Assembly: GCA_902805475.1 (NCBI GenBank)
Contig: CADCSX010000002.1
Span: 1,984,001-2,048,000, forward strand
From: Entonaema liquescens
Lineage: Eukaryota > Ascomycota > Sordariomycetes > Xylariales > Xylariaceae
Reading direction: 5' to 3'
DNA length: 64,000 nt
In this document: positions 1 to 12,052 of the stretch, piece after piece
How the letters are laid out: the number at the start of each line of letters is the position of its first letter
Numbering within the stretch: the stretch's first letter is position 1
Notes under the pieces: generated by a model
What the model saw: only the letters and a program-made list of their open reading frames with translations
Told to the model about the DNA's origin: nothing
Databases searched by the model: none
Position numbers and translations under genes: made by a program

Positions 1-316
1 GTTTTACGCTACCATAAAGAACCTTGAATCAAGGACAGCAGAAATCCAGCGGTATGGTTATCATCACTAGGATATATTTTCTTAAGATTTATGGTACTAC
101 TATAATACGTTTGATAATAAATAACATTAACTAAATTCATCGTTTAAGATTTCTCCCTTCTTATCATGAGCTTCGAATTCGAGCTCTCTAAGGGACACTG
201 TGTATTCACCCTTAGACCCCTTTGCAATAAAGCTCGCAGACTAAAGAGCAGGGAGGTAACACATAAACACCCTTCTTTACCTTACGAGTTAACTCATTAG
301 ATTCAGGAGGTACACG

Positions 317-340
317 TAGGTAGGTAGGTAGGTAGGTAGG
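317..340. repeat. Microsatellite (TAGG)6
   Basis: Six uninterrupted TAGG units, seen directly. The same TAGG/TACC vocabulary recurs through many intergenic parts of the window. Confidence 0.95.
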
Positions 341-3300
341 TATGAATTATGTGAGGCGACTTAGGACTAATGGACAGGTTGGGTTGCAATGGGGTTAACA
401 GAATCCGAAACATAAAATGACCACACTTTTGAAAGTTCAACAGTCTTAAACTTACTATTAGCCACATGACGACATCCTATGCCACATCGTCTACTTGTTT
501 GATCGACCCGCTACCCTTGCGATGCTAAAAGCTTTCCATTATCTTATGCCGATCCAACATACCAATTTTTTAGTCTTCCTACAACGCAAGCCAATGTCGT
601 ATGTCAGGGTTCCCACCACGTAAGTAAGTGTACACGTGGGTTTAAACAGATCAAAACGAGTATTTTACTAGTGTGTTTATATTTTATCGATGAGCTAATC
701 TTCTTGCGAGGAAAAGCTTACAGGTAGCTTCGCCGCAAGCTGCAGAGCCCCTCTGTAATTTCATCGTGAGCTGCAAAGCAACGGTGGCATTCTAGGAGCG
801 CGCACAACAAACGCGAATCCCAAATTGGCGTTGCGTGTCGTGTCCATCGAATAGTATGCGGGGGAACAAAGGCTTACTGCTGCATTAGGCATCTCGTACG
901 CGAAGGTGATCCTTTTACCAGAGATATCTTCCCCAGAGACATCCACCTCCCTAAAACGCGCCACTTATTAGTGATAATAGCTTTATATAGCAACTGCCAA
1001 GAAATAAGCTAACCCAGTTGTATGGACGGCAAAGCTTATTCCAGCTCACCCCAACCTATATCTTAGGTAAAGAGCGTACGTCTTGTTGTTTAAGTATGTC
1101 ATTGATCAATTGCGGGCGGCTGGTAGTGCCTATAATCACTTACAATTAGGGCTCGGCATCATGCTTTAAACACAAGGGTAAAAAAGCACAACGAAGCTAG
1201 TCGGGGATATTTGGTTGAATCCCCCACTATCCGCCCCGAACCAGTGGATGGGAGCATTAACCGACATCTCAAACATAAGTCGTATCTCCTATCTAGATGG
1301 ATTTACCAGATACTATGTTTCAAAATTGGTCAAGCTTGTTCCTGCATTGGTGTGTGGCCGTTGTGCTGGCCAGCCACTAAGTCATGAACCAATGGCGTGG
1401 CTGAGAAGCTGACTTGGACCTGCGTATCGCTTGAGGTGTCGGGGGGGCCGTGAGGAGAGAGCTTCTCATGTGGCTAATTGGCTCCTTCAGATTATTTACA
1501 TACTGCTCGCAGCCGTTGGCCGCGGCCGCGACATAAATAGAAATCTTTATCATCTCTGAACCACAGATCTTATGCCGTCCACGTTCTTGGCATTCTATCC
1601 GCTGGCTAGAGATAGAAGGTGGGCAGCGGCATTTCGGTAAGCGGCGGGTCTAGTGAATGGACTGCATTGGGGCACTTGCATACTGGCGGCTCTGCTCTAC
1701 TGTTATAAACTGCAAAAGATAGACTAAATTTATTCTTAGTGTGCGCCTCTGGGGGGAGGGGAAGGGGGGGAAGAAGCAAGTAAGCACGTCAGACGATGGG
1801 TATGCAGTCATTGATTGGGTTGTGATGGAGAGACAAACTGACGCCAGTCAGATGACCCAAAAAAGATCACGCAGCGGGCCGCTATGAAGCTAATACTAAT
1901 ACTTTGAACAATTCAATTTTATCGCTTTATCGGGAGCGGTAAGCACTGTTGTTTTTTCTACAATTATGCTTACTTACATAATGCTGAATAGATATATAAT
2001 ACTACCTTCTATTAGGTAATCCACCTATGTACCTAGATAGATAACATCACCCGAATGTCCACAGGTATGCGCGACTGGAGGTAATAGGTATCTACATAGG
2101 TACATGAATCCTAATGTAAGGTGTAATCTCACGCTACCACAAACTTGAACTCGACCAAGCTTCGTAAGCCACCTTTTCCCATCCTCGACCCCCACTTGCG
2201 AGTACAAGCGACCTATTAAATGACCATTAATTTAAATAATCCAATACGAGAAGCCAATCCAGCTGTGGCTTCGGATCCAGGGGTACCTTTTCGGTTTAAG
2301 TTAGTCTAGGAATTAGCGATCTCGATACCAAGATGTGACCAGTACGTGTCTCTACACTACCTCATCACTTACTAAATCTATAACAAACTGCAAAGGGCCA
2401 TCCTGAAACATGATGGGGCTCGACATTGTGAACATGATTGAAACATCTCGAGGTCTCGCCCGTCATGTTGTACTCAACTATAATGTTTATGCTTAATATT
2501 CTACCGAATCGCGGGATGCAAGGCGAGATGGCTGATCTCATTGGTGTGCCTGAATAATGCATGAACCTGTGAACCTGCGGTAGACAAGGCACCGAGCGAA
2601 TCCTTTGGTATTCCTCACGGAAACCAACGCGAACCACGGTTATCAATCTTGAAGACCCCAACCTTGACCACCCAGGTACCTTGCTTGCTTGCGTCCTCGG
2701 TATGCGGTCAGCCCTCTTTGGACCCCGCCTACAACTCTCTGAAACAGGTACCATCGGCCTTGGATGTGGATTTTCAAAAAGGTAGCCCCTCTGTTGTCTT
2801 TAGCCAGGTACGTGAAACAGGCATAGCTCGTCACAAATTCTTCCAGAATGGGCATGGAACTACGAGTTGCGATGGGACTTTGCAGCCTAGCGTAGAGTTG
2901 CTGTGCTATTCAAGCCAAGGACCGTATCAATTCTCTATCGCCGACAGGATTGATCGATTTAGAAATTATGACCCGCCAAAATTCCACTACTGCGGTGCCA
3001 TCCCGCCTATACCCATCGCCGGAGTAACGAGCGCTTTGGGCGCGTGCGTACAGACTACTATCGTTAGCTCCAGCCTATCCGGCGAGTTATTCGGAGTCCT
3101 GGATGTCACGTTGGCGGCAATACGCATAGTGGCATAAGAGTTGCGGAGTTGAAATTAATTTGGTGAAGCATGATTACAGCTGTACGGATGCCAGCAGCGC
3201 ACGTACAATACACTACTACTATGGACCCCTAAGGCTTTCGTCATCTATCAGCGAATATGAAGTACGGGTTCCTATATGCCTCAAGATCTCATGATGGTTA

Positions 3301-3772
3301 CGTCGGTTGGATATCTCGGTATGTTGACGAAAAGCCGCCATCATGACGGTTTGTTTGTCTGTCTGTTTCATAGTTCGGCATCACTTCCCTTCAAGATCGT
3401 GATGACCTCTACTAGCAAGACTAGTTAGCCTCTTGGCTCCCCCAGAGATCGACTTGTTTCATTTTCTTCGGACATTTTACACCTTCCCCAATCGTCACCA
3501 GCCATGTTTTTTATCTGCCATCAAAGAGTTCTGAATTACGAGCCCCTGCCTTGAATACGACGCTGTTGGGCTACCAAAGTGCCATTCCTTATGGGTCGTT
3601 GGTGCTTTCGGCTTAAGCTCCCCTGCTAACGTTAATTTTTGAAACGCTGGCAGCCAAGTGCTTCGTGTTTCAGCCTTCTGAAGAAGTTGAGTCTGCAGTA
3701 CCAAGCGCCACCAATATCGGAGTGTGAGCGCTAGGTAGTTGTACGTGACCACTATACTTACACGTACGTACA

Positions 3773-4135
3773 ATGCCATCCGACCGACGACCAATTCCCA
3801 TCGTCAACGGCGTCATCTACCCGAGCTATTACATAGAGGATTACAACCACCCATACTATTCAACTATCCGCCGTTCTACAGCACATCTCCTCTCCAGATC
3901 TCATAAGCGCCACTACGTCAATTTAAGATCACACATGAAACTTAGGACCTTTTGTTCTCTGCGCTTACTGGTAGATATAGGCACCCATTGGGTGAGTGTT
4001 ACTACACATTCACCACGAGATATGTCGTCTAAGGATCTCGAAGACCTTTGGAGCCCAGATCAACCCGTGGTTAAACTGTCGAATAGGCTAGTCGGGACTC
4101 TGCCGGTCTCCGCCGACGGAGAGATCGTCCTTTGA
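3773..4135 (+). CDS. Doubtful hypothetical ORF, 120 aa
   Basis: This is an ATG-started open frame of 120 codons. The N-terminal third is rich in Tyr, Pro and His. There is no recognisable domain, no obvious signal peptide or membrane segment, and I could not join it to a convincing exon. Another ATG frame (4213-4509, 98 codons) follows on the same strand in a different frame. Random open frames of this size are expected in such a region, so this is listed only because it starts with ATG and is one of the longer frames in the first 7 kb. I do not recognise it. Confidence 0.12.
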   Translation: MPSDRRPIPIVNGVIYPSYYIEDYNHPYYSTIRRSTAHLLSRSHKRHYVNLRSHMKLRTFCSLRLLVDIGTHWVSVTTHSPRDMSSKDLEDLWSPDQPVVKLSNRLVGTLPVSADGEIVL

Positions 4136-6315
4136 AACTCACCGGGGGGCCTGCTTGGCTCTCGCCTTGCGTGAACCCTGAATGTTCCGCTTGGTAGTCC
4201 ACTGCGGCATAAATGTTAAACATCCAGAAGCGTTCTCGACGGGGATTAGGATTCGACGATAAGCTAACTAGTGGCGATATTTTCGTAGATCATGAATGCC
4301 TCTCTTCGGGCCGTAAAGTTGCGAAAACAACGAATCCCCCGCCACATCACTGCTTGGTGCTCTATACAGGTACAAACAAAAGGTTGAATCCTTCCAACAG
4401 TAAGCTCAACCGGAGGGTTGGGTATCACCAGTCCCGTATATGCGGATTTCCAGGCCTAGGATACTATTTCGGGATCGGATCGGGGCCTAGGCTTAGACGG
4501 AATATCTAAGAGTATGTGCCATTGGAGATCACGAGGCGCCACAAACCTAAATTTTTGTGCCGTGATACCCAGCTCCGCCACTGCAAAATATTGGTGTGAA
4601 TTTGGTGCCGAAGAGATGACCCAATAGAATGTTAAAGCTATTGACCGATTGGGAAGGCAAACCTCATCCATCCGCAAGGCACGTGGGAGGCCCGCCTAAT
4701 AAAGAATGAAGGAATAAATCCTCAGCCTTGACAACTGGAAAGACTATTCCATAAACCGCAGCTGGAGGAATGTTGACAACTTAGTAACTAACTGTATTGA
4801 GCGCAGGTTCGCCCTATGGATATTATTTCCAGTGGTCTTTTTTACATAGACTGGGTCCCTCGGTAGTATTTCACGATCACTAATTGACCTGGTGTCGTGG
4901 ATGGCACGAAAAGCCACATGGCAATGGTCTGATCGGATCCGAGGATGGAGCTGAATAAACTAAGGCCCCTTATGGTAGGTATTTACTATAATGAACTGTT
5001 GCCTATAGGTTCATCGAATATTATATGAATAGCTTTAGGATCACTAAAGCGAGGAAAGTTGTGGTTGATGGTGTGCACTCGATAGCTATATTTGGCAAGC
5101 CTAGTATCTAACTAAATAGTTTCAAAGATGTACCTATATTCATTAAGAGCTACAGAAAGAAATATATGAAATTAAATCCTGCCGGTATTCTCGTCGGTTG
5201 CTATTAGAATAGGGACTCATTATCATCCTATTATTAGTTCTATTGTGTCTCTGCTCTAGCAGTACCAATTATATTGTGTATAACCAACTACCTACATATC
5301 TAGCCTTACAGTGAAACTGAAACATACAGATGGTTAGCATTTGTACCACACGTGCAACTATTAGGGCAGACAAGTAGACATAAACTTCCTCGAGAGTGTA
5401 CTCTCTTCTGTTTAGCTACCGTTTTCCTTCAGGACTATATTATGTCTACAAGCGAAAGCATAAATCATGGTATGAAGGATTAACATGAATATGAGGTACA
5501 TGTCAATTTATGTACAAACCAGATCGAGCGTACTATGCTCTCCCGTTATCCCGTTATGCTATGTCTACCTAAGGGCTTACGTCTGGATATCGTCTTGTAC
5601 CTTTTGGTTTCTTAGTCCCTAGGTACGACCTCTCCCGTGATATCGGAGTGAGTGTGACTGCGCGTATTTGGGGTTCACTGGTAGTCTATTCGAGAAAGCG
5701 AATAAATTGTTGGCTGCAATACACGCAAGGAAAGATCTTACGAGGCGTAAATAGAAGCTAGGAAGTTAAAGTTCATGTCGTGGCTTTGGCTGTCTGTGCA
5801 TAAAGTTGGGTGAGGTATTTTGCATCGCAACCTCTCATAGAGAGTTCGGTGCTGATGGACACGTGGGGCGGATTATCGTGATGTAGTTCTTTGGTGGTGA
5901 ATTCCACATCTTAGTCTCCGATCTTGGGCGTGGGAGACCTTAATACAAGTTCGTTGGTGAGTTTATTTTATTTTACGTTTAGCATCATGGTAAATCCGAA
6001 GAGGAACCTAAAGTCAACGCCACAGTAACTACGTTTCCTGTGGATATCTAACCGTCGGTCAACAATAGTGCCTCGATTAGTTAAATTAGCTAGTCTTCTA
6101 TGTGATGGGCTTGCGCGTCGACGGGTAATGAAATACCTGTCTAATGTATGTGACGTTGAGTAGTTATAGTTCGAACCCGTCATCAGGAACGGGTAAGGCT
6201 TGCGAGTAGATCTATAAGCCGGTTCCGAGTGTATTTGATTTTAAGTTCCTAGCGAGCGGCTACCTATCTACCCGACCTTTCCGGGGAACATAGCCACAGA
6301 AGCAGTATATATAGG

Positions 6316-6333
6316 TAGTAGTAGTAGTAGTAG
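6316..6333. repeat. Microsatellite (TAG)6
   Basis: Six TAG units in a row inside the gene-poor left flank. No frame of note crosses it. Confidence 0.95.
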
Positions 6334-7234
6334 ACTAATATTGTACTATAATCCGTGTATGCCGAAAACTGTTGAGAAGGCCGTAAGATTGCGAACTTAC
6401 TGCCACCTGTTCGACTCTCATATTCATGAGCTAGCTACCTTTATAGTTTATATAGAAGATTAACTACCTAGACTATGTGGGCAGTTAGCTCCTAGGGTAG
6501 AAAAACCCAATTCAGGCTAGAGGGGAACATTGTTTCCCTCGGTGTAAGTTATTCGGCTTGGGCGAGCGTGAAACTTACTGGCATAAGCCCTCATATGAAC
6601 AACGCTCCTATCGTCGTTTGTTCCTTGATGGGGCCGTGTATGGACTCAACCCTAGCCAGGAATATCTTCCACCGGAAAGTCCAGCGGTTCCAAAATTAAG
6701 TTGCGGCTCATATAGATAGCATATGAGGTCTGTTGGGTCGGTGACATCGGTTCGTGAGTTACTAACAAAAGGCTCGACTTGAGCTATCGGACACGAGTCA
6801 GATGCTGAAGTGACACGTAGGCATTTGTAGGTATACCTATTTTCAAGTTGAGATCTACCTTGTATTGATGTATCCAAGGTGATTACGGCTCTTGTTATTC
6901 TGTTAGTTGTAAGCAATACACACAAGCCAACAAAAGACTCACGTATAGCATCATATTCATAACTATTAGTCTAGCCCAAAGTATCATATTGTAATCTGTA
7001 ACAAGAGAGACTGGCATAGGCTATCTATCCAACGAGTTATTCTAATCGCATTATTCGTGATCATTAATTCCGGCTTGTCAGAAGCTATGTAAACCATTCT
7101 ACCGCACGCCAATCTGTGTCTTATTGGCACAAGCTCGTAGTGTAGCCCATAGTAAACGTCTAATACAACCCCAGCACGGGGCTGTCAGGCGTAGGACGTC
7201 ACCGCTTACGCGAGTGCTATGCCGAACTCCCCTC

Positions 7235-7920
7235 TCACAAGAACCCATCGGTCTTCGGCGCCGGGGGTGGTTTCGGCTTGACCTTGACGCCAAGACTCGT
7301 CAAGGCAGCCTCCAGATCTGGGAGTTCACTCGAAGACGCCGCGATCTTACTATACTTTACGATCCCGTCTTGATCCAGAGCAAAAGCGCCGCTGTTCTGC
7401 CACCTATTGCCGCTCTCGGTAGGGCGGTTCCAGATATTCTCGTCCTTGCCGAGCCGGAAGGTCTTGTACAGGGACATGGGACCCATAATCTGCCATGTTG
7501 TCCCGATACCCAGGCCCCAGCGAGCGTACAGCTCCCGCTCGTAGTCGACGATCACCTGCACCTCCCAGTTGCCGCCAACCTGGACGACCCAGCGCTCCGT
7601 AGCTTCGGGTGAGGAATGCGAGACCGCGATGAAGTGCACTTCCTTGTATTGCGTCGAGAACGAGGTTAGATTCTTAAAGGCCTTTTCGGCGACTAAGCGT
7701 TGCGGCGTTAGATACTTGTTTCGAGAACCACGGGAGTGAGTTGCAGATATAACTTACACGGACAACCACAATGACGTAGGAAGACGATGACGGTAGGCTT
7801 ATCTGTTGGAAGGGTGAGGTTAGGATGTACGGGAGCTGGAGAGCCGACTTCGGGTAGAGGCGACACCTCCTTGGCGGGAGGTGTCTTGTAGGATTCCCAT
7901 TCCTGGGCTAGGGAGGACAT
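7235..7920 (-). CDS. Peroxiredoxin-like (AhpC/TSA-type) thioredoxin-fold protein
   Basis: Two exons, 7758-7920 and 7235-7692, joined across a 65-nt intron (7693-7757; donor GTAAGT, acceptor TAG), give about 206 residues. Splicing creates the motif HCGCPFAEKAF near residue 55, after the strand VIVFLRH. This is the redox-site region of AhpC/TSA-like fungal proteins, and the fold is thioredoxin-like. Later hallmarks are a VIVDYERELYARWG segment and GAFALDQDGIV near the C-terminus, as in PRXL2-type proteins. The tail is proline- and lysine-rich. There is no signal peptide, so a cytosolic role in peroxide or thiol chemistry is the reasonable inference; the substrate is not known. The start is the first ATG of the frame. 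It is transcribed divergently from DML1, and the 728-bp space between them carries a MITE-like element. Confidence 0.85.
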
Positions 7921-7950
7921 TGTCGATAGTATATCCGATGGGTATATGCG

Positions 7951-7982
7951 TATAGGTATAGTACGATATAGGTATAGTACGA
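7951..7982. repeat. 16-bp tandem duplication in promoter
   Basis: TATAGGTATAGTACGA occurs twice head to tail and is followed by a partial third copy. It lies 30 bp upstream of the peroxiredoxin-like start codon, in the divergent promoter shared with DML1. Confidence 0.9.
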
Positions 7983-8154
7983 TATAGTACGGATCTAAGG
8001 TAGCAATTTAATATACCGACATGTATAAATTATATTTGGAGAAATGATTAAAAAGTTGCTTAATTTTGGAAAGAGTCTATTAAAAAGTTATGTAACTTAT
8101 AAATAGGCGGTAACTAGCTAGGTAAACATTATTATTATCTAACAATTTATGCAG

Positions 8155-8427
8155 GTACGAAGGTTGGGGCCAAAAGTCTTGCACATCTGAGCTTTTTTGG
8201 CTTAGGTAAGCTACGTATGAATTGCAAAAAGATTGTACGGTATTATTTAAGTTATAGTGAATAATGTCCCTGTAATATAGTGATAGATCGCCTGAGCTTA
8301 GCGTCTGGGCCACTATTAAATTCCTTATTAAGTATAGCACATGTACAGTGTGATAGATATTGCGGACGTTGAAATAGGATGCCAAGAACTCAGGCATGTG
8401 CAAGACTTTTGGCCCCAACCTTCGTAC
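8155..8427. mobile_element. MITE-like element with 32-bp perfect terminal inverted repeats
   Basis: The left end (8155-8186) and the reverse complement of the right end (8396-8427) are identical over 32 bp, beginning GTACGAAGGTTGGGGCC. A less perfect continuation (CTGAG..TTGG) follows inside each end. The outermost GTAC is its own reverse complement, so part of it may be the target duplication: a TA duplication would leave repeats starting CGAAGG, as in Tc1/mariner/pogo elements, and a GTAC duplication would leave repeats starting GAAGG. The interior is about 209 bp, AT-rich and too short for a transposase. The family assignment is inference; the inverted repeat is seen directly. Confidence 0.82.
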
Positions 8428-8648
8428 GTCTGTTGCGATAAGAATGTGAGACTTTATCGTTAATCGGGCGGCAATTATCGGTCTTAAATGCTTAGCAGCT
8501 CTTGGCAGTTGGCAGCAGTTCCTACTTTCATTATCGTTTATCGATATCTTTATGAATCGTGCATAAAACATCTCATATCATATTTAACTAGGTAAGTATA
8601 GTCATAACCACCTGAGAGATATGAGTATCTACATCACGTCTCTCTACC

Positions 8649-10410
8649 ATGCGTGAGATTATTACCCTGCAGCTCGGCCAGCAGAGCAACTATCTGGCAA
8701 ACCATTTTTGGAACGCTCAGGAATCATACTTCACATATGGTGCTGAGGAGGAGTCACCTATCGATCATGACGTCCACTTTAGGCCGGGTATCGGGTCTGA
8801 TGGCTCTGAGACCTTCATGCCTAGAACAGTCATCTACGACCTGAAAGGAGGTTTTGGAACTTTACGGAAGCTCAATGCTCTATATGACATTGACGGTGAT
8901 GCATCCTCGAGTAGTTTATGGTCTGGTCAGACCATAGTACAAAGACAACAACCCATAGAGGCAAGCTCATATCAACAGAGTCTTGACGCCGGTCAAGAAC
9001 CACCAGAACTTACCACGAGCACGGTGAGATACTGGTCTGACTTCAACCGTGTCTTCTTTCATCCAAAATCTATTATCCAGCTCAGTGAATATGAGCTCAA
9101 CTCGACCGTCATGCCCTTTGAGAAGTGGCATATGGGAGAAGAGCTTTTTGGCAGCTTAGACAAGGAGCATGACCTCTTAGATAGAGATCTGCGCTCCTTC
9201 GTCGAGGAGGCCGATCAGATGCAAGGTCTTCAGGTCATGACGGGTATCGATGATGCCTGGGCTGGATTTGCCGCCAAGTATCTAGAACGGCTCCGAGATG
9301 AATACGGTAAGACCCCTATTTGGGTTTTTGGGATTCAAGAACCAAATACGGGTTTGTCAAGAGTATGTCACTACGTTCATCTTATACTAGTGTTCGACGC
9401 TTATATTTAAATAGGAAAAGAGATTATTGAAACTTACGAACAAAGCCCGAGCGCTTGCGGAATTCAATTCGCAAGCTTCTCTAGTCGTCCCTCTCGCCCT
9501 TCCCCAAAGTCCTCTGCCACTATCCGTGCGGCTGGACCCTGCATCGAGCTGGCATGTAACTGCACTGTTCGCTGCGGCTTTGGAGAGCACAACTCTATGC
9601 ACTCGTCTTAAAACTTCTGATCGTGTCTATTCGAGCAATCTTGGAAATATTACTGATCTTCTCAACGTTTTCGGAAAACAAACTATCGCAAACCTTGAGA
9701 TGAGTATATCAGAGCCGCAAACCTCCCACCAGAACGGGAACAGCACAAGCGGCGTAAATGGACATGGCGTTAATGCGAACGGACGGGGCGAACACGGGCG
9801 GAGCCCATACGACACCAGCATAGATGCCGACGCCGACTCCGAATCTGGCTCTCAGAAAGGAGTTGCGACTTTGGATATTGACTTATCCTCTCCTCAGGAC
9901 CTCAATCTTAACCAGGGCTACAGGAGACGGCGGCGACGCCGTGTCTTTAGCCAGGTTCTTGCAGAGAGAGGGCTAGAGAGCTTGGATTCGGCTAATCATG
10001 ACGGCGAACTAGAAATGCGGGACATGTATGGCATGCGACGTCGTCCGAAAGTGCACAAGTAAGTACAAGCCGTCAATAATATGTCCCCTAGATCGCCATT
10101 TTGACCCCTTCCCTCTCCAAAACTAATCCGGTGACGTAGCTATCGGTCGCAAGTCGCTTTCCCAATCATCGACAGCTATCCTAGGATCTTTCGGGATGCC
10201 TATGGTCATCCAATCAAAGATCGCATATCTGTTCGGACGGCATTGTCAACGGACTCAACCGTTACGGATAAAGTAAAGGCTTTACGCAGCACCGTTATCC
10301 GCTCCATTGGCCTGGAAGATCGTGAGACGGTGGGTAACGAACTCGCTGAGATCGCCGAAAGCTACAAGGAGGGCTGGTCTAGTGATAGCGACGAGGATGA
10401 CGACGAGTGA
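8649..10410 (+). CDS. DML1: Dml1/Misato tubulin-like protein (mtDNA inheritance)
   Basis: Exons are 8649-9362, 9415-10058 and 10140-10410 (introns of 52 and 81 nt with GTATGT and GTAAGT donors), giving 542 residues. The N-terminus, MREIITLQLGQQSNYLANHFWNAQE, is the tubulin-like start of the Misato/Dml1 family, followed by the Misato segment II-like region. The centre has a tubulin-like GITR-type stretch read as FGIQEPNTGLSREKRLL across intron 1. A charged low-complexity insert carries an RRRRRR-type run, and the tail ends in a Ser-Asp-Glu-rich acidic patch. Dml1 in yeast is needed for partitioning of mitochondria and mitochondrial DNA; I infer the same role. All three junctions keep the frame, and the length fits the family. 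Confidence 0.92.
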
Positions 10411-12052
10411 AAGATTGACCCCCCAACGAACGTGAGTGTTAGGCATGTGAGAGAGAAAACTCTCATTTTACAGCGCAAAAGGGGGTTCATCAAGCTACAA
10501 CTTCTTATGTCCGGGAAGCCTATCTCAGCATCCCTTTGCATTTATCTTCACCCATACCCACCAGGGACACCCTCTCTCCCTCTTACCCACACGAGCGGAG
10601 CTCGGAGATCCTTCCCGTCCCCCCCTCAAGAGGTAGCCACCAGGAGTGGAAGACTGAGTAGCATTGTCATGTCACACTATTCAAAGATGCAATTCTGGTC
10701 ACAGAGGACCGAGTTACAATGGGCTGATGAAGGCTTTATCATAACACTAATATGTTACTACGAGAGCCGTTCCTAGGACTCAAGTTATCCAGAAACGAAG
10801 ACGACTTACCCGTCAATACTCTCATTGGGTCTTTCAATGCATACTATGGTCTTCGGAAAACGCCTATCCGCGGCTCCTCAGTGCCCATCGACCGCAATAG
10901 TCGCACACACGAACCATCCTTGTCCTTGTCCAAAAGGATTTCTTACATACCAGACTCGCTCACCGCACACTACTACTTACTACTACCACATCCCGTCTCA
11001 CCAGCCACACAAGAAAACACGGGCCGAAGCATTCCCATGCACGACACCAATACGGCCCGATCGTCGGCATCCCATTACTACTACTATTTCCTCGCGCCAT
11101 ACGCACACAACTCATCACATTTCCCACCATTCCCGACGGACCCGAAACCGGTCTACGGCCGCCATCACCATTGCTGCACTATCTGAGGCACAGCTGCTGC
11201 TGGCCCCACTCGTGCTAGACATGCGATGCAACGCGTAAGCGGCAGGTAGACGTCACGAGGGTGAAATTTTAGTGCTCGAGCTCTGCCCGCCTGCGGCGTG
11301 AGGGCTGCGAGGACGTGAAGATCTAGTAGTAAGGCCCAACATTTCCACTCTCTAGTACGAGAGTTTGTGTGTATCTACCTCCTAAATAGCCTACTTGTGC
11401 GAGACTATAGGATGAAAAAGGGGGAGGGAGAGAATGAGCAATGATATTATGACTATTCATGTAGTATCTAGTATTTTTGGTCTCTCGAGGATTATAGATA
11501 GTATCGAACTTTCAAGGTCTATCTAATTACGGCGATAATGGCATTCATCATCAAATTTTCATCATCGTAACTTACTCCTAGCGAACATATGGGACATGTA
11601 ATCAAGTCGTAAGGAAATTTCTATTCTTGAGATACTATATTTGTTATCTGGCGTATTCTGAAGTGGGTTAAGATTGTATAAAGAGTGTTGGCAATGGATA
11701 GAGACATATATATTCGACTCTGAGTTGCTCCAAATCTACCGTATATGCTGGTCGTATATTCCAAGAGACCCGGTTGAGGCGATTGTTCTCGTCTTAGGTA
11801 CATGATCAACCCGTGCTAACTTCCAAGGCGGCAAGCAATATCCATTGCAACTATACCGAGTATAAGCAGCGATGATGTTAGACCCGTCAAAGTAATATTG
11901 AACGGGAGCTAACATATAGTATCTGCATTTTATTTCACCTCTTCTTAGCGACGGGAGGTCGATGAGCTGCACATGAAATCCATAGATGCAAAGGGGTAAT
12001 AGAGAGATAACGAGCGTATTTGGCAGGCCGTGGGCTCAGAACGTGGAAACAC
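10411..12052. other. Intergenic region, tail-to-tail
   Basis: 1.6 kb between the stop codons of DML1 (+) and the aminotransferase (-). Open frames around 10.43-11.24 kb are rich in Ser, Pro, His and Tyr from C-rich, low-complexity DNA and overlap in several phases, as expected of 3'-flanking sequence. No gene is supported. Confidence 0.6.

Larger units (their letters stand above)
1..7234. other. Gene-poor region, no supported gene
   Basis: I see no open frame here that I recognise and no chain of exons joined by good splice sites. The longest frames are about 100-160 codons. One at 2649-3137 (+) begins at a non-ATG codon. Those at 3773-4135 (+) and 4213-4509 (+) do begin with ATG but show no domain, signal peptide or repeat I can name. 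The stretch has simple repeats (317-340, 6316-6333) and scattered TAGGTACC-type words. It may be old, decayed sequence, or may hold rapidly evolving orphan genes. RNA-seq mapping or a RIP index, neither of which I could compute, would tell. Confidence 0.5.

Noticed and set aside
2649..3137. 162-codon frame in the left flank
   Set aside because: It starts at TTG, has no early ATG, no known domain and competing frames on the other strand.
6160..6185. GTTCGAACCC, resembling a tRNA T-loop
   Set aside because: The flanks do not pair as a T-stem and no acceptor, D or anticodon arm can be drawn around it.
7124..7612. 162-codon plus-strand frame opposite the peroxiredoxin-like gene
   Set aside because: It lies antisense to a conserved exon, has no recognisable content and is explained as a shadow of the real gene.
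8080..8571. 163-codon minus-strand frame spanning the MITE-like element
   Set aside because: It runs through both inverted repeats and into unrelated flanks, with no transposase motif, so it is a chance frame.
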